Source of the DNA: Verrucomicrobiota bacterium
GTDB lineage: Bacteria > Verrucomicrobiota > Verrucomicrobiia > Opitutales > Opitutaceae
Assembly: GCA_023391285.1 (NCBI GenBank)
Contig: JAEWBF010000064.1
Span: 65,231 to 129,230, forward strand
DNA: 64,000 bases
Reading direction: 5' to 3'
A program made the position numbers and the translations under genes. Numbering within the stretch: position 1 is the first letter of the stretch; every line of letters starts with the position of its first letter. This document shows positions 16,607-24,992 of the stretch, piece by piece. The notes beneath the pieces are model-generated. The model was not told where the DNA came from and ran no database searches. It was given only the letters and a program-made list of their open reading frames with translations.

Positions 16607-17047
16607 ATGACGATTCTCGACCAACTTCGCGCCGGCATCTCCACCGCTTCAGCCGACGAATCCCGCGCCGTCGCGGAATCTCTCGCCCGCTCCCTGCCGC
16701 CCGACACCACTCTTGCGCTCCACGGCGATCTCGGCGTCGGCAAAACCACTTTTGTGCAGGGTCTGGCGCGCGGTTTCGGTATCCACGAACCCATCACGAG
16801 CCCGACGTTCACGATCTACAACGTCCACCGCGGCCCCATCCGCACGCTCGTGCATCTCGACGCCTATCGCCTCGAGAACCCGCGCCAGATCGAGGACTTG
16901 TTGCTCGAAGATTTCCTCGTCACCCCTTGGTGTCTCGCCGTCGAGTGGCCCGAAAAAATCGCGGCGGCGATCGCTCCCGACGCCCTCCATCTCGATCTCG
17001 GAATCGATTCGCGACAGCGCCACACCCTCCGCTTGCGCAGGTTATAG
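16607..17047 (+). CDS. tsaE: tRNA threonylcarbamoyladenosine biosynthesis ATPase
   Basis: A 146-residue protein needed with TsaB, TsaC and TsaD to make t6A37 in ANN-decoding tRNAs. It shows Walker A GDLGVGKTTFVQGLARGFG near residue 41, SPTFTIYNVH, HLDAYRLENPRQIEDLLLEDF and VEWPEKI, all characteristic of TsaE. The stop codon TAG at 17045-17047 is the first three bases of a palindromic TAGGGCGGGGTC repeat, so the natural C-terminus may have been reset by insertion of that element. Expected partner genes are not in the window. Confidence 0.95.
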   Translation: MTILDQLRAGISTASADESRAVAESLARSLPPDTTLALHGDLGVGKTTFVQGLARGFGIHEPITSPTFTIYNVHRGPIRTLVHLDAYRLENPRQIEDLLLEDFLVTPWCLAVEWPEKIAAAIAPDALHLDLGIDSRQRHTLRLRRL

Positions 17048-17070
17048 GGCGGGGTCTCCCGACCCCGCCG
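17045..17070. repeat. TAGGGCGGGGTC palindromic element, copy 2, overlapping tsaE stop
   Basis: TAGGGCGGGGTC-TCCC-GACCCCGCC repeats the element at 7855-7880 base for base except for the leading G, giving a hairpin with 9 perfect pairs. Its TAG is the stop codon of tsaE. It lies in the convergent gap before the RGG-protein gene, where it could act as a bidirectional RNA hairpin. Confidence 0.75.
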
Positions 17071-17141
17071 TCAAAACTCACGCATCGGGACGCGGCCCAA
17101 CGATTCCTCGCCGATCTCCGCGTCCGCAACCCAGCCGGCGA

Positions 17142-19289
17142 TCAACCACCCGAAGGCGGCGCGGCCGGCGCATTCTCGTCCTTCTTCGGCTCTTCCGTCG
17201 CGCCGGTATTCTCCGGCGCCGCCGGAACCACCGGTTCCACCGCCGGCACAACGTCAGCGGGCAACCCAATCGTCGGCTCGCCCGGCGCGGGCACCGTCGT
17301 TTCGGGAATCTCCCCCGCAGGTTGCGTCTCCGAATTGAGTGGCGCTTCCTCGGGAGTCGGAGTCGGTGCGTCCGCGTCCGCCGGCGTCGCCGGCGCAGCG
17401 GAAGTCGGGGCCGCTGCCGGCGCCTCGGGGAAATTCTCCGGATCGTGTTCTTCCGATTCCACTTCCTTCCGTCGCGCCTCGACCATCGGAGGCGGAGCAA
17501 ACAAACGACCGTCGATGAATTCCGTCACGTAGCCTTCGGTCACCAGCCAGCGCAGATCGCCCTGCATCCGGCTGATCTTCGCGCGCTGATCGATCGTCAA
17601 CGTCGGCTCGACTGGCGCAGGCGCGGGTGCCGGCGCTTCAGCTTCCGCCGGTGCGGCAGGCTGCGCATCGACCGGAGCCACGTTCTCTACCGCCGGCGCG
17701 ATCGGTGCAGCGGATGGCGCCGCGGTTGGACCCGACGCTCCGGGCGCGGCCGACGCAGGCAGCTCAATCCCCAGGAATTTCGAGGGCAGCTCACTCGCCT
17801 TCACCATCGGGTTTCCTTCGATGAAGGTGATCAACTCACTAATGGTCTCCGCAAACGTCTGACCCGGCACGCGGAATTTCCGCTTCACCGCGCAGACATA
17901 GCTGATCCCCTTCGAACCCTTCTTGAAGATCGTGAAATGTTCGCGCCGCAGCCGGCCGCGCAAGGCATTCGCCGTATCCAACGGGAATCGCCGCTGACGC
18001 TCCAGCGCGCCTTCGACCGCCCGGCGAATTTCGCCCTGCGGCATCGTTTCGACGAGCTTGCCGTGGAATCGCGCGCTTTCGACCGTGCGGTAAACCTTCT
18101 CCCGCGCCTGCGTCAGCAAGTAGCTGCGCGCATCTTCAAAAGCATCGAAGGTGATCGCCGGCGCCGACTCCGGCGTCGTGCTGCCTTCCTGCACCGCAAC
18201 CTCCGCCGCTGCCGCTTCGGCCGTCGCAGCACCTTCGGCCTCCGCCGGGTTTTCCGTCTGCGGCGCTGCCGGCGCTGCTGGCGCTGTCGGTTTGCTCGCG
18301 AGCTTCCAGGTGTAACGCGTGGTTTTCTTCATCTTCTCCAACCACTGCGCCACCACTTGCGGATCGCGCACCGTTTCGATCCGATTGCGGAAGACCTCGA
18401 ACGGCATCCGCGAGATCTTCGTATTATAGTGCTGCTGCACGATCTGCGAATACCGGTGATAGTTCGGCGGCCCGAGCAGTTCGCCCGTCACACCGCACTT
18501 GTTGATCACCTGGAAATTTCCCTTCGGCGGATCGACTTCCACGTCGGCCATCTCGAAGAACCGCCCCAAGTGATTCGTCAGCACGTGCGACACCACGGCC
18601 GCTTCGCTTTCGAACGGAATCCCGTCCGGCACCGAAATGTAGATCGGCTGCTTCGTCTCCGCCGCTCCTTCCGCACTTCCGCCGCGGCCGCCCGCGCCGG
18701 GTTGCTTGCGCGTGAGCACCACGACGAAACGGTCGTTCTTTCCAACCACCGTCCGAGCGATCTCGAACAACTCGATCGTGCGACAGGAGGTCCGGATCGT
18801 TTTCGCCAGCGCACCGAAGCTCGAATCCTCCGGATAGAAGGCGACATTGAAATAGGGACTTTCGTAAGGTCCGCGCTGCTCATGCTGTTCGCGGTTGCCA
18901 TATCCATAACCACCATGTCGCGGCCCGCCTGGCCCTTCACGCCGCGGCCCGCCTTGAAACTCGCGCCGTGGTCCGCGGTCACCCGAAAACTCGCGCCGCG
19001 GTGGCGCATCGCCCTCGGGATGAGGCACCGGTCCGCCCGCCGAACCCGAGCCGCCGCGGAAATCGCCGCCCGCGGGCTTGCGAAACGCGCGTCGATCGCG
19101 CCGCTCCGGGCCGCCGCCCTCCCTCCGATCGCCGCCTTCGCGTCGCGGTCGATCAGCGCGATCGCGCGCTTCAGCCGGCGACGCTTTGTCCTGGGTCCAT
19201 TGGGTGCCGAAGCTGAACCCCTGGAGTTGGCTCAGATCGAGTTTATTGAACTCCTTTTCGGGAGTTTCCTTGGCGGGCGTGTCGTCCAT
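17142..19289 (-). CDS. Large RGG-rich protein of unknown function
   Basis: A 715-residue cytoplasmic protein that I cannot assign. The N-terminal ~140 residues are low-complexity, rich in Arg-Gly-Gly and Arg-Arg-Glu (for example FQGGPRREGPGGPRHGG), like RNA-binding tails. Residues about 140-285 form a folded region (YFNVAFYPEDSSFGALAKTI and KGNFQVINKCGVTGELLGPP). An Ala/Pro/Glu linker follows, then a second folded region about 325-445 (SYLLTQAREKVYRTVESARF and REHFTIFKKGSKGISYVC). A long Pro/Ala/Glu-rich tail contains another short conserved part (DQRAKISRMQGDLRWLVTEG). ATG 19289 is chosen over a GTG 21 bases upstream. RNA binding is an inference from composition. Confidence 0.8.
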   Translation of the reverse strand: MDDTPAKETPEKEFNKLDLSQLQGFSFGTQWTQDKASPAEARDRADRPRREGGDRREGGGPERRDRRAFRKPAGGDFRGGSGSAGGPVPHPEGDAPPRREFSGDRGPRREFQGGPRREGPGGPRHGGYGYGNREQHEQRGPYESPYFNVAFYPEDSSFGALAKTIRTSCRTIELFEIARTVVGKNDRFVVVLTRKQPGAGGRGGSAEGAAETKQPIYISVPDGIPFESEAAVVSHVLTNHLGRFFEMADVEVDPPKGNFQVINKCGVTGELLGPPNYHRYSQIVQQHYNTKISRMPFEVFRNRIETVRDPQVVAQWLEKMKKTTRYTWKLASKPTAPAAPAAPQTENPAEAEGAATAEAAAAEVAVQEGSTTPESAPAITFDAFEDARSYLLTQAREKVYRTVESARFHGKLVETMPQGEIRRAVEGALERQRRFPLDTANALRGRLRREHFTIFKKGSKGISYVCAVKRKFRVPGQTFAETISELITFIEGNPMVKASELPSKFLGIELPASAAPGASGPTAAPSAAPIAPAVENVAPVDAQPAAPAEAEAPAPAPAPVEPTLTIDQRAKISRMQGDLRWLVTEGYVTEFIDGRLFAPPPMVEARRKEVESEEHDPENFPEAPAAAPTSAAPATPADADAPTPTPEEAPLNSETQPAGEIPETTVPAPGEPTIGLPADVVPAVEPVVPAAPENTGATEEPKKDENAPAAPPSGG

Positions 19290-19622
19290 GTAGTCGATGC
19301 GAGCGGGCACTTGCCCGCGAGGTTTGCTGGGCCGCTGGGGCCGGTGATAGGTCGGAGCGAGTGTTCACGGGCACTAGGGTGAGGCAAGCGATTTCCCGGA
19401 GCTGCAAAGTGGGGTCTCCGGACGCCTGCCATGCCACGGATTCGCGCCCTCAGGCTAAAGAGCCGAAAATCGTCGCCAGGTTCCCTCCGTCCTCGCCCCG
19501 CCGGGCCAATGCCGATTTTTTCGACTGCGCCGCGCATCTCCCCCACCGCGTCAACGTCCTGCTCGCCGCTCACCTTGCCGCTCCCCCGGGCATGCCCGGT
19601 CAGCGCAACCGCTCCGCTCCCC
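19290..19622. other. 333-base non-coding region between divergent genes
   Basis: This gap separates the RGG-protein gene (minus) from the ThuA gene (plus) and must hold both promoters. Open frames through it are not supported by composition or start sites. It contains a perfect 14-bp palindrome, CCGGGCATGCCCGG, at 19586-19599, 24 bases before the ThuA start. No clear -35/-10 pair, riboswitch or RNA gene was seen. Confidence 0.6.
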
Positions 19623-20519
19623 ATGAATTCCCGTGTCGCTCCCTCTCTGCTCGGTCACTGCCGGCTCCTTGCCTTGGTCGCTTCCTTCGTTCTTTCGCCG
19701 GTCTTCGCCAGCAACGCCCCATCACCGCGCGAGATCGTGTTCCTCGCCGGCCCCAAGGATCACGGCATGCCCGGCCGCCACGAATACGAAAAAGACCTCC
19801 GCTTCCTCGCGCACTGCCTCGAAACCTCCCCTAACCTCCGCGGCCTCACCACCAAGGTCCACGTCGGCGCTGCTCCCCGCGACCTCTCTTTCTTCGAAAA
19901 CGCCGCGGTCATCGTTATCGAAAGCAGCTCCGACCGCCTCGCGCGCGAGGTTCACCCGCTGTTTCCCCCCGAGCCCGATAACCCCAATCACCGCTACGAC
20001 GAAGCCACCACCGCGTGGCTCAAGGAGCTCGACGCCCTTATCAAAAAGAACCGCACCGGCGTCGTCGTTTTCCACTACGCCAACTGGGTCGAGCATTGGA
20101 CCGCTCGCGGCTACTACATGCAATGGCTCGGTGGCCTGTGGGTGCAAATGGCCTCCCGCAACCCGGTTGACGAGTGGACGATGACCCCGCGCGCCCCCGA
20201 GCACCCGATCCTCCGCGGCGTCAAACCGTGGACTTATCACGACGAGGTCTTCTGCCGATTTTTTCTCCCGCCCAACGATCCCAACCGCACCGACCTCCTC
20301 ACCGGCACGCCCGCCAAATCTCCGGTCGGCCCTCAAGTCGTCTCCTGGGCCTACCAGCGCGACGACGGCGGCCGCGGCTTCGTCATGGGCGGCGTGGATT
20401 TTCACGTGAACCTTCAACAGCACGACGATTACCGCCGTTTCCTCCTCAACGGCATCGTCTGGGCCGCCGGCCTCGAAGTCCCCGCCGACGGCGCGCAGTC
20501 CACTCCTCCCGCCCAATGA
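19623..20519 (+). CDS. Secreted ThuA-like protein
   Basis: A 298-residue exported protein with signal peptide LLALVASFVLSPVFASN. The ThuA/glutamine-amidotransferase-like fold is indicated by EIVFLAGPKDHGMPGRHEYEKDL, the strand VIVIESSSDR, GVVVFHYANWVEHW, PEHPILRGVKPWTYHDEVF and GRGFVMGGVDFHVNL. ThuA-like proteins occur in trehalose and 3-keto-sugar utilisation; the exact reaction is not settled. ATG 19623 is chosen because it is directly followed by the signal peptide. Its stop overlaps the next start (ATGA at 20516-20519), so it is translationally coupled to the PQQ dehydrogenase. Confidence 0.85.
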   Translation: MNSRVAPSLLGHCRLLALVASFVLSPVFASNAPSPREIVFLAGPKDHGMPGRHEYEKDLRFLAHCLETSPNLRGLTTKVHVGAAPRDLSFFENAAVIVIESSSDRLAREVHPLFPPEPDNPNHRYDEATTAWLKELDALIKKNRTGVVVFHYANWVEHWTARGYYMQWLGGLWVQMASRNPVDEWTMTPRAPEHPILRGVKPWTYHDEVFCRFFLPPNDPNRTDLLTGTPAKSPVGPQVVSWAYQRDDGGRGFVMGGVDFHVNLQQHDDYRRFLLNGIVWAAGLEVPADGAQSTPPAQ

Positions 20520-22843
20520 CCGGCCGCCTCCGTTCACCGATGGAGGCGCGGTGCTCCCACCGCGCAAACGCCCCCGCCTTCCTCCTCATCCTCGCTCTCG
20601 TCGCGTCCGTTTCCGCCGCTTTCGCCGGCCACTCCCACCATCCCCATCGCTCCTGGCGCGACTACGGCGGCGGACCCGACATGTCGAAATTCGTCCTCAC
20701 CGACGAAATCACACCGGCCAACGTTTCTCGTCTCGAAGTCGCGTGGACCTACCGCACCGACGACGCCATCGCTTACCAGTTCAACCCGATCGTTGTCGAC
20801 GACGTCATGTTCGTCCTCGCGAAGGACCATTCGCTCGTTGCCCTCGACGCGGCGACTGGATCCGAAATCTGGATACACGCCAACCTGCGCGGGCTCACCC
20901 GCCGCGGGCTCAACTACTGGCAATCCGCCGACGGTTCCGATCGCCGCCTTCTTTTCTGCATCGACAACACCCTCCAGGCCATCGACGCGCGCACCGGCCA
21001 ATCGATCCTCACCTTCGGGGAAAACGGCACCGTCGATCTCCGCGCCGGCCTCGGCCGCGATATTTCCACCATCGGCCGCGTGCAATCCAGCACGCCCGGC
21101 CGCGTTTTCGAAAATCTGCTCATCCTCGGCTCTTCTCCCGGCGAGGGCTACGTCTCGCCGCCCGGCCACGTGCGTGCTTACGATGTTCGCACCGGCGAAC
21201 TCGTCTGGACGTTTCACACCATCCCGCAACCCGGCGAGTTCGGCTACGACACCTGGCCGCGCGACGCCTATAAATACGCCGGCGGCGCGAACGCATGGGG
21301 CGAACTCACCCTCGATGCCGATCGCGGCATCGTTTACCTCCCCCTCGGTTCGCCCACTTACGACTTCTACGGCGCCGACCGCCTCGGCTCGAATCTCTAC
21401 GGCAGCAGCCTCGTTGCCCTCGACGCCCGCACCGGCCAGCGGCTTTGGCACTTCCAATTCGTTCACCACGACCTCTGGGACTACGACCCCACCGCCGCAC
21501 CTCAACTGATCACCATCGAACGCGACGGCCGCAAAATCGATGCCGTCGCCCAAGCCACCAAACACGGCTTCATGTTCGTCTTCGATCGCGTGAGCGGCGA
21601 ACCGCTCTTCCCCATCGAAGAACGTCCCGTTCCACCAAGCGACGTGCCCGGCGAAAAAGCCTGGCCCACCCAACCGTTTTCCACGCTCCCACCTTTCTCC
21701 CGCCAAACCTTCACTTCCGACGACCTCACTCCGCTTTTCCTCACGCCCGAGGAGCGCGCCAACTGGATCAAACGCATCGACGCTGCCGGCAAGGGCCTCT
21801 TCCTCCCACCGTCCCTGGAGCGCGAAACCATCGGGGTTCCCGGCGCCGTGGGCGGCGCCAATTGGGGCAACACCGCCGCCGATCCGCATCGCGGCCTCGT
21901 CTTCGTCCTCAACCAGGATTTTCCTTCGTTCTACAAACTCGAAGAGGCCAAGACCACGCCGTCGCGCGACAGCGTCGCCCCGCCCAACACCGCCGCACGC
22001 GATCAACAAACCTACGCAACCAACTGCGCCGCCTGCCACGGTCCCGATCGCGCCGGCTCCCTCGGTCCTCCACTCCTCGATCTCGGCGAACGCCTCGACT
22101 ACGCCACGTTTAAGCACGTCGTCTCCGCCGGTCGCGGCCAGATGCCCGGTTTCGCTCACATCGACGAAAACTCTCTCCGCAGCCTTTATCTGTTTCTCGG
22201 CGGCTCGCTCACTGTTTCCACCACCGCCGTCAACACGCCCGCCGCGCCCACGTTGCCCTCGGGCCCCGTCGTCGCTTCCGGCGGCGCTCTCGGCAACAAG
22301 ACCGAACCTGCTCCGCCTCCGACTTTCCGCGGCTGGGCCGCGCGTCCGTATCCAGAAAACGTCGACGCTCCGCGCATCCGCTACACCACCGGCTACGGCC
22401 TCGGTTTCCCTTACATCATGAGCCCGCCGTGGTCGTATCTCGTCGCCTACGATCTCAATGCCGGCACCATCAAATGGAAAGTCCCCGTCGGCCAGGATCT
22501 CCATGCCGCCCGCGAAGGCGGTAAAAACACCGGCGTGCCGCGGGGCGCTCAGCGCAATGGCATGATCGTCACGTCGACCGGCATCGTTTTCTCCACCGCC
22601 AAGGACGGACACCTCTACGCCTTCGACGTCGAAACCGGCCGCACCCTCTGGTCCGCCGATCTCGGCTGCGGCACCGAGGGTCTGCCCGCGATGTATGAAA
22701 CCGGCGGCCGCACTTTCCTCGTCGTCAACGCCACCACGCCGCTCACCTGGGGACGCGCCTCCCGCGAAAGCGGCATCGGCGCCACCCGCACCAAAGACGA
22801 GGGCGGCTACATCGTTTTTGCCCTGCCTCGCGACGACTCCTAA
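20516..22843 (+). CDS. PQQ-dependent dehydrogenase with inserted cytochrome c domain
   Basis: A 775-residue periplasmic quinohaemoprotein. After a signal peptide (FLLILALVASVSAAFAG) comes an eight-bladed propeller of the membrane glucose/alcohol dehydrogenase type. It starts DYGGGPDMSKFVLTDEITPANVSRLEVAW and has repeated blade motifs such as LVALDAATGSEIW and LVALDARTGQRLWHFQ. A haem-c domain with Cys504-Ala-Ala-Cys507-His508 (NCAACHGP) and an axial-Met candidate in GQMPGF interrupts the propeller near residues 490-570. The final blades (GTIKWKVPVGQ, DLGCGTEGLPAMYETGG) follow. It would oxidise a sugar or alcohol and pass electrons through its own haem. It overlaps the ThuA gene by 4 bases. 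Confidence 0.9.
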   Translation: MTGRLRSPMEARCSHRANAPAFLLILALVASVSAAFAGHSHHPHRSWRDYGGGPDMSKFVLTDEITPANVSRLEVAWTYRTDDAIAYQFNPIVVDDVMFVLAKDHSLVALDAATGSEIWIHANLRGLTRRGLNYWQSADGSDRRLLFCIDNTLQAIDARTGQSILTFGENGTVDLRAGLGRDISTIGRVQSSTPGRVFENLLILGSSPGEGYVSPPGHVRAYDVRTGELVWTFHTIPQPGEFGYDTWPRDAYKYAGGANAWGELTLDADRGIVYLPLGSPTYDFYGADRLGSNLYGSSLVALDARTGQRLWHFQFVHHDLWDYDPTAAPQLITIERDGRKIDAVAQATKHGFMFVFDRVSGEPLFPIEERPVPPSDVPGEKAWPTQPFSTLPPFSRQTFTSDDLTPLFLTPEERANWIKRIDAAGKGLFLPPSLERETIGVPGAVGGANWGNTAADPHRGLVFVLNQDFPSFYKLEEAKTTPSRDSVAPPNTAARDQQTYATNCAACHGPDRAGSLGPPLLDLGERLDYATFKHVVSAGRGQMPGFAHIDENSLRSLYLFLGGSLTVSTTAVNTPAAPTLPSGPVVASGGALGNKTEPAPPPTFRGWAARPYPENVDAPRIRYTTGYGLGFPYIMSPPWSYLVAYDLNAGTIKWKVPVGQDLHAAREGGKNTGVPRGAQRNGMIVTSTGIVFSTAKDGHLYAFDVETGRTLWSADLGCGTEGLPAMYETGGRTFLVVNATTPLTWGRASRESGIGATRTKDEGGYIVFALPRDDS

Positions 22844-22858
22844 CGTTCTCCTTCCGCC

Positions 22859-23776
22859 ATGCACCTCACCCGCCGCACCTTCCTCTTTCGCACCTCCGGT
22901 CTTGTCCTCACCGCGTGGCTTTCGCCCTCTCTTCTCCGCTCCGCCGTATCCAACTCCTCGATGCAGCGCATCGGCATGGGCACCGTTCTTTTCCGCACCC
23001 GCTTCGCCCAAACCGCGCCCAAGGACGCCTCCGCTCGCCCCGACCTCACGCTGCTCGATGTTCCGAGCTACTACCGCGACCGCTTCAACGTCTCCCAACT
23101 CGAATTCTGGAGCTATCACTTCAAATCCCTCGATCGCGACTACCTCGAGGAACTCCGCGCCCGCCTCGACGCCGCCGGTTCCACGCTCATCAACATCCAG
23201 GTCGACACCAACTACAACCTGGCCGACCCCGACGACGACAAGCGCCGCGCCAGCATCGACGAAGCCAAACGCTGGATCGATGCCGCCGCCTTCCTTCGTT
23301 CGTCCGCCATTCGCATCAATCCCGGCAATGGCCCCATCGAGCACAGCATCGCGTCACTGCGCGAGGTGAACACCCACGCGAAGTCGCGCGGCCTTCCGCT
23401 TCTCACGGAAAACCACTTCGGCATCGAAATGGATCCCGACGTCCACCTCCGCCTTCGCGCCGAAGCAGGCCCCGAAAACTTCTACACGCTGCCCGACTTC
23501 GGAAACTACTCCGACGCCGCCCGCTACGCCGCCCTGGAAAAGATCCTTCCCTACGCCTACCTGATTTCCGCCAAAGCCGCTGAATTCAAGGTCCACGCCG
23601 ATGGCTCGCTCGAGCACACCTCCTTCGATTTCGACCGGTGCATGCAAATGGCCGAAAACGCGGGTTTCAAAGGCATCTACTCCGTCGAGCAATGGACGCG
23701 CCAGCCGCCGGCCGTCGACTTCGAACAGGTCGCCGACTGGCTCATCGAGCGCGTCCGAGCCAATCTCCGCGCCTGA
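22859..23776 (+). CDS. Exported sugar isomerase/epimerase-like TIM-barrel protein
   Basis: A 305-residue protein with a twin-arginine-like leader (HLTRRTFLFRTSGLVLTAW), followed by a xylose-isomerase-like TIM barrel. Metal-site stretches include LINIQVDTNYNLAD, LPLLTENHFGIEMDP, and FKGIYSVEQWTRQPP at the last strand. It lies 15 bases after the PQQ dehydrogenase and is probably the third gene of the operon. A role on the oxidised sugar product, in the periplasm, is an inference. Enzymes of this superfamily have many substrates and the exact one cannot be read. Confidence 0.85.
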   Translation: MHLTRRTFLFRTSGLVLTAWLSPSLLRSAVSNSSMQRIGMGTVLFRTRFAQTAPKDASARPDLTLLDVPSYYRDRFNVSQLEFWSYHFKSLDRDYLEELRARLDAAGSTLINIQVDTNYNLADPDDDKRRASIDEAKRWIDAAAFLRSSAIRINPGNGPIEHSIASLREVNTHAKSRGLPLLTENHFGIEMDPDVHLRLRAEAGPENFYTLPDFGNYSDAARYAALEKILPYAYLISAKAAEFKVHADGSLEHTSFDFDRCMQMAENAGFKGIYSVEQWTRQPPAVDFEQVADWLIERVRANLRA

Positions 23777-23806
23777 CCTCCGCGCACGCTTCGCCCGTTA
23801 CCTGAT

Positions 23807-24877
23807 CTACCGAGCTCTCGTCGTTCGCCCCGCCGCCGTCACTTTTCGCGCCTCTCTTTTCGGCAGCGTCTCGCCGTGCACCCACACCGAGGGCACATGC
23901 ACCGTCAGCGGCCGCTCGGGAATTCCCTGCTGATTCGTCCGCAGGAGAATGTCCAATTGCCCGAGCGCTGTTTTGCCGATGAATCCATAATCTGGATTCA
24001 TCCCCGAAATCAGCGTGCCATCGTCCTTCCGCTCCGCCTCCGTATCGAGGCTCACAAACGCGATCTCCTCCGGCACCTGCGCTCCCGCCTCCCGCAGCCA
24101 CCAATGCACCGTGTCGTTGAACCCGAGCACCACGTCGGGCTTCGTTTCCCGCACCCAGGCCCGAAACTCCGTCCGATCCTCCAATGGAAAATGCTGCACC
24201 GGAATTCCCTCGAGCTCCGGATACAACCGCTTCTGGCAAAACAGCGCCGCCGAAACTTTGTCGAAAAGATCCACCGCTTGCAGTTCGCGCAGCAACGCCA
24301 CGCCAATCCGCCGATATCCCGCATCCACCGCCTCCCGCCATGCTCGCACGATCGCGTGGTGAAAATCGGATACAACCACGTTCACCGGCGGCTGATAATA
24401 ACCCAGGCTGCACCCGACCGCCACGAAGTCGCCCCACGGAAACCGCTCCGCCAGATCCTCTCTAAAAATCGGACCCACCATCACGCCGCGGATCCCGCGA
24501 TGAAACAACACCCGCGCGAGCTGTTCCGGTCCAGGAAACTTGTCCAAGCGAAAGGGCTCGACGTGATATCCAAGCCGGTCCCCCTGCTCCGTTGCGCCCG
24601 TTCGCAACACCTTCAGCGGCTCTTCCGGCGACCACGGATGATTCGTCGTCACAAACGCCACCGTCACATCCGACGGATGCTCCCGTGTCCGCCAGCGATG
24701 CGCCGCGATTCGCGCGAGCGCCGGATCCGGCCGATATTTCAACTCCTCCGCGACCGCGCGCACTCGCTCCCGGGTCGCAGCCGAAATCTTGGGGTCGTTG
24801 CGCAGGGCCAGGGAAACCGTCGCCTTGCCGACTCCGGCGCGCTTGGCGATGTCCTGTAACGTGGGGCGGGCGTCCAT
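23807..24877 (-). CDS. LacI-family transcriptional regulator
   Basis: A 356-residue regulator. Residues 1-60 are the LacI helix-turn-helix and hinge: PTLQDIAKRAGVGKATVSLALRNDPKISAATRERV. The rest is a periplasmic-binding-protein-like sensor domain with GVMVGPIF, VVVSDFHHAIVRAW and DVVLGFNDTVHWWLREAG. ATG 24877 is used; a 7-codon upstream ATG is possible. It is divergent from the GH78-like gene with a 115-base gap and convergent with the ThuA/PQQ operon. It therefore probably controls the neighbouring glycan genes in response to a sugar. Confidence 0.93.
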   Translation of the reverse strand: MDARPTLQDIAKRAGVGKATVSLALRNDPKISAATRERVRAVAEELKYRPDPALARIAAHRWRTREHPSDVTVAFVTTNHPWSPEEPLKVLRTGATEQGDRLGYHVEPFRLDKFPGPEQLARVLFHRGIRGVMVGPIFREDLAERFPWGDFVAVGCSLGYYQPPVNVVVSDFHHAIVRAWREAVDAGYRRIGVALLRELQAVDLFDKVSAALFCQKRLYPELEGIPVQHFPLEDRTEFRAWVRETKPDVVLGFNDTVHWWLREAGAQVPEEIAFVSLDTEAERKDDGTLISGMNPDYGFIGKTALGQLDILLRTNQQGIPERPLTVHVPSVWVHGETLPKREARKVTAAGRTTRAR

Positions 24878-24902
24878 CGGGGTGTGAATTAAGTCCAAAA
24901 TA

Positions 24903-24927
24903 CCGTTTCAGCGTTCCGTGTAAACGG
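24903..24927. promoter_or_regulatory. Possible LacI-type operator between divergent genes
   Basis: CCGTTT and AAACGG form 6-base inverted arms with a 13-base spacer, 26 bases upstream of the LacI start. The right half reads TGTAAACGG, similar to LacI-family half sites (TGNAANCG), but the spacing is unusual. It is recorded as a weak candidate because of its location. Confidence 0.3.
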
Positions 24928-24992
24928 GATCACGTCGCGCTGGTTTGCCGTCGCGATTGCATTGGACGCTCTTGATCTCCGAAATTCGATCG

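Noticed and set aside
16713..19382. Very long open frame on the plus strand opposite the RGG-rich gene
   Set aside because: It is arginine/serine-rich, has no domain or signal and is an antisense shadow of a GC-rich gene; the minus-strand reading has folded regions and a sensible start.
20534..23344. 936-codon open frame on the minus strand across the PQQ dehydrogenase
   Set aside because: Composition is Gly/Ala/Arg/Glu-rich without recognisable structure, and it covers two clear plus-strand genes with CXXCH and TIM-barrel motifs.
24903..24927. A firm LacI operator call
   Set aside because: The 13-base spacer does not match the usual near-contiguous LacI half-sites, so it is kept only as a weak candidate.
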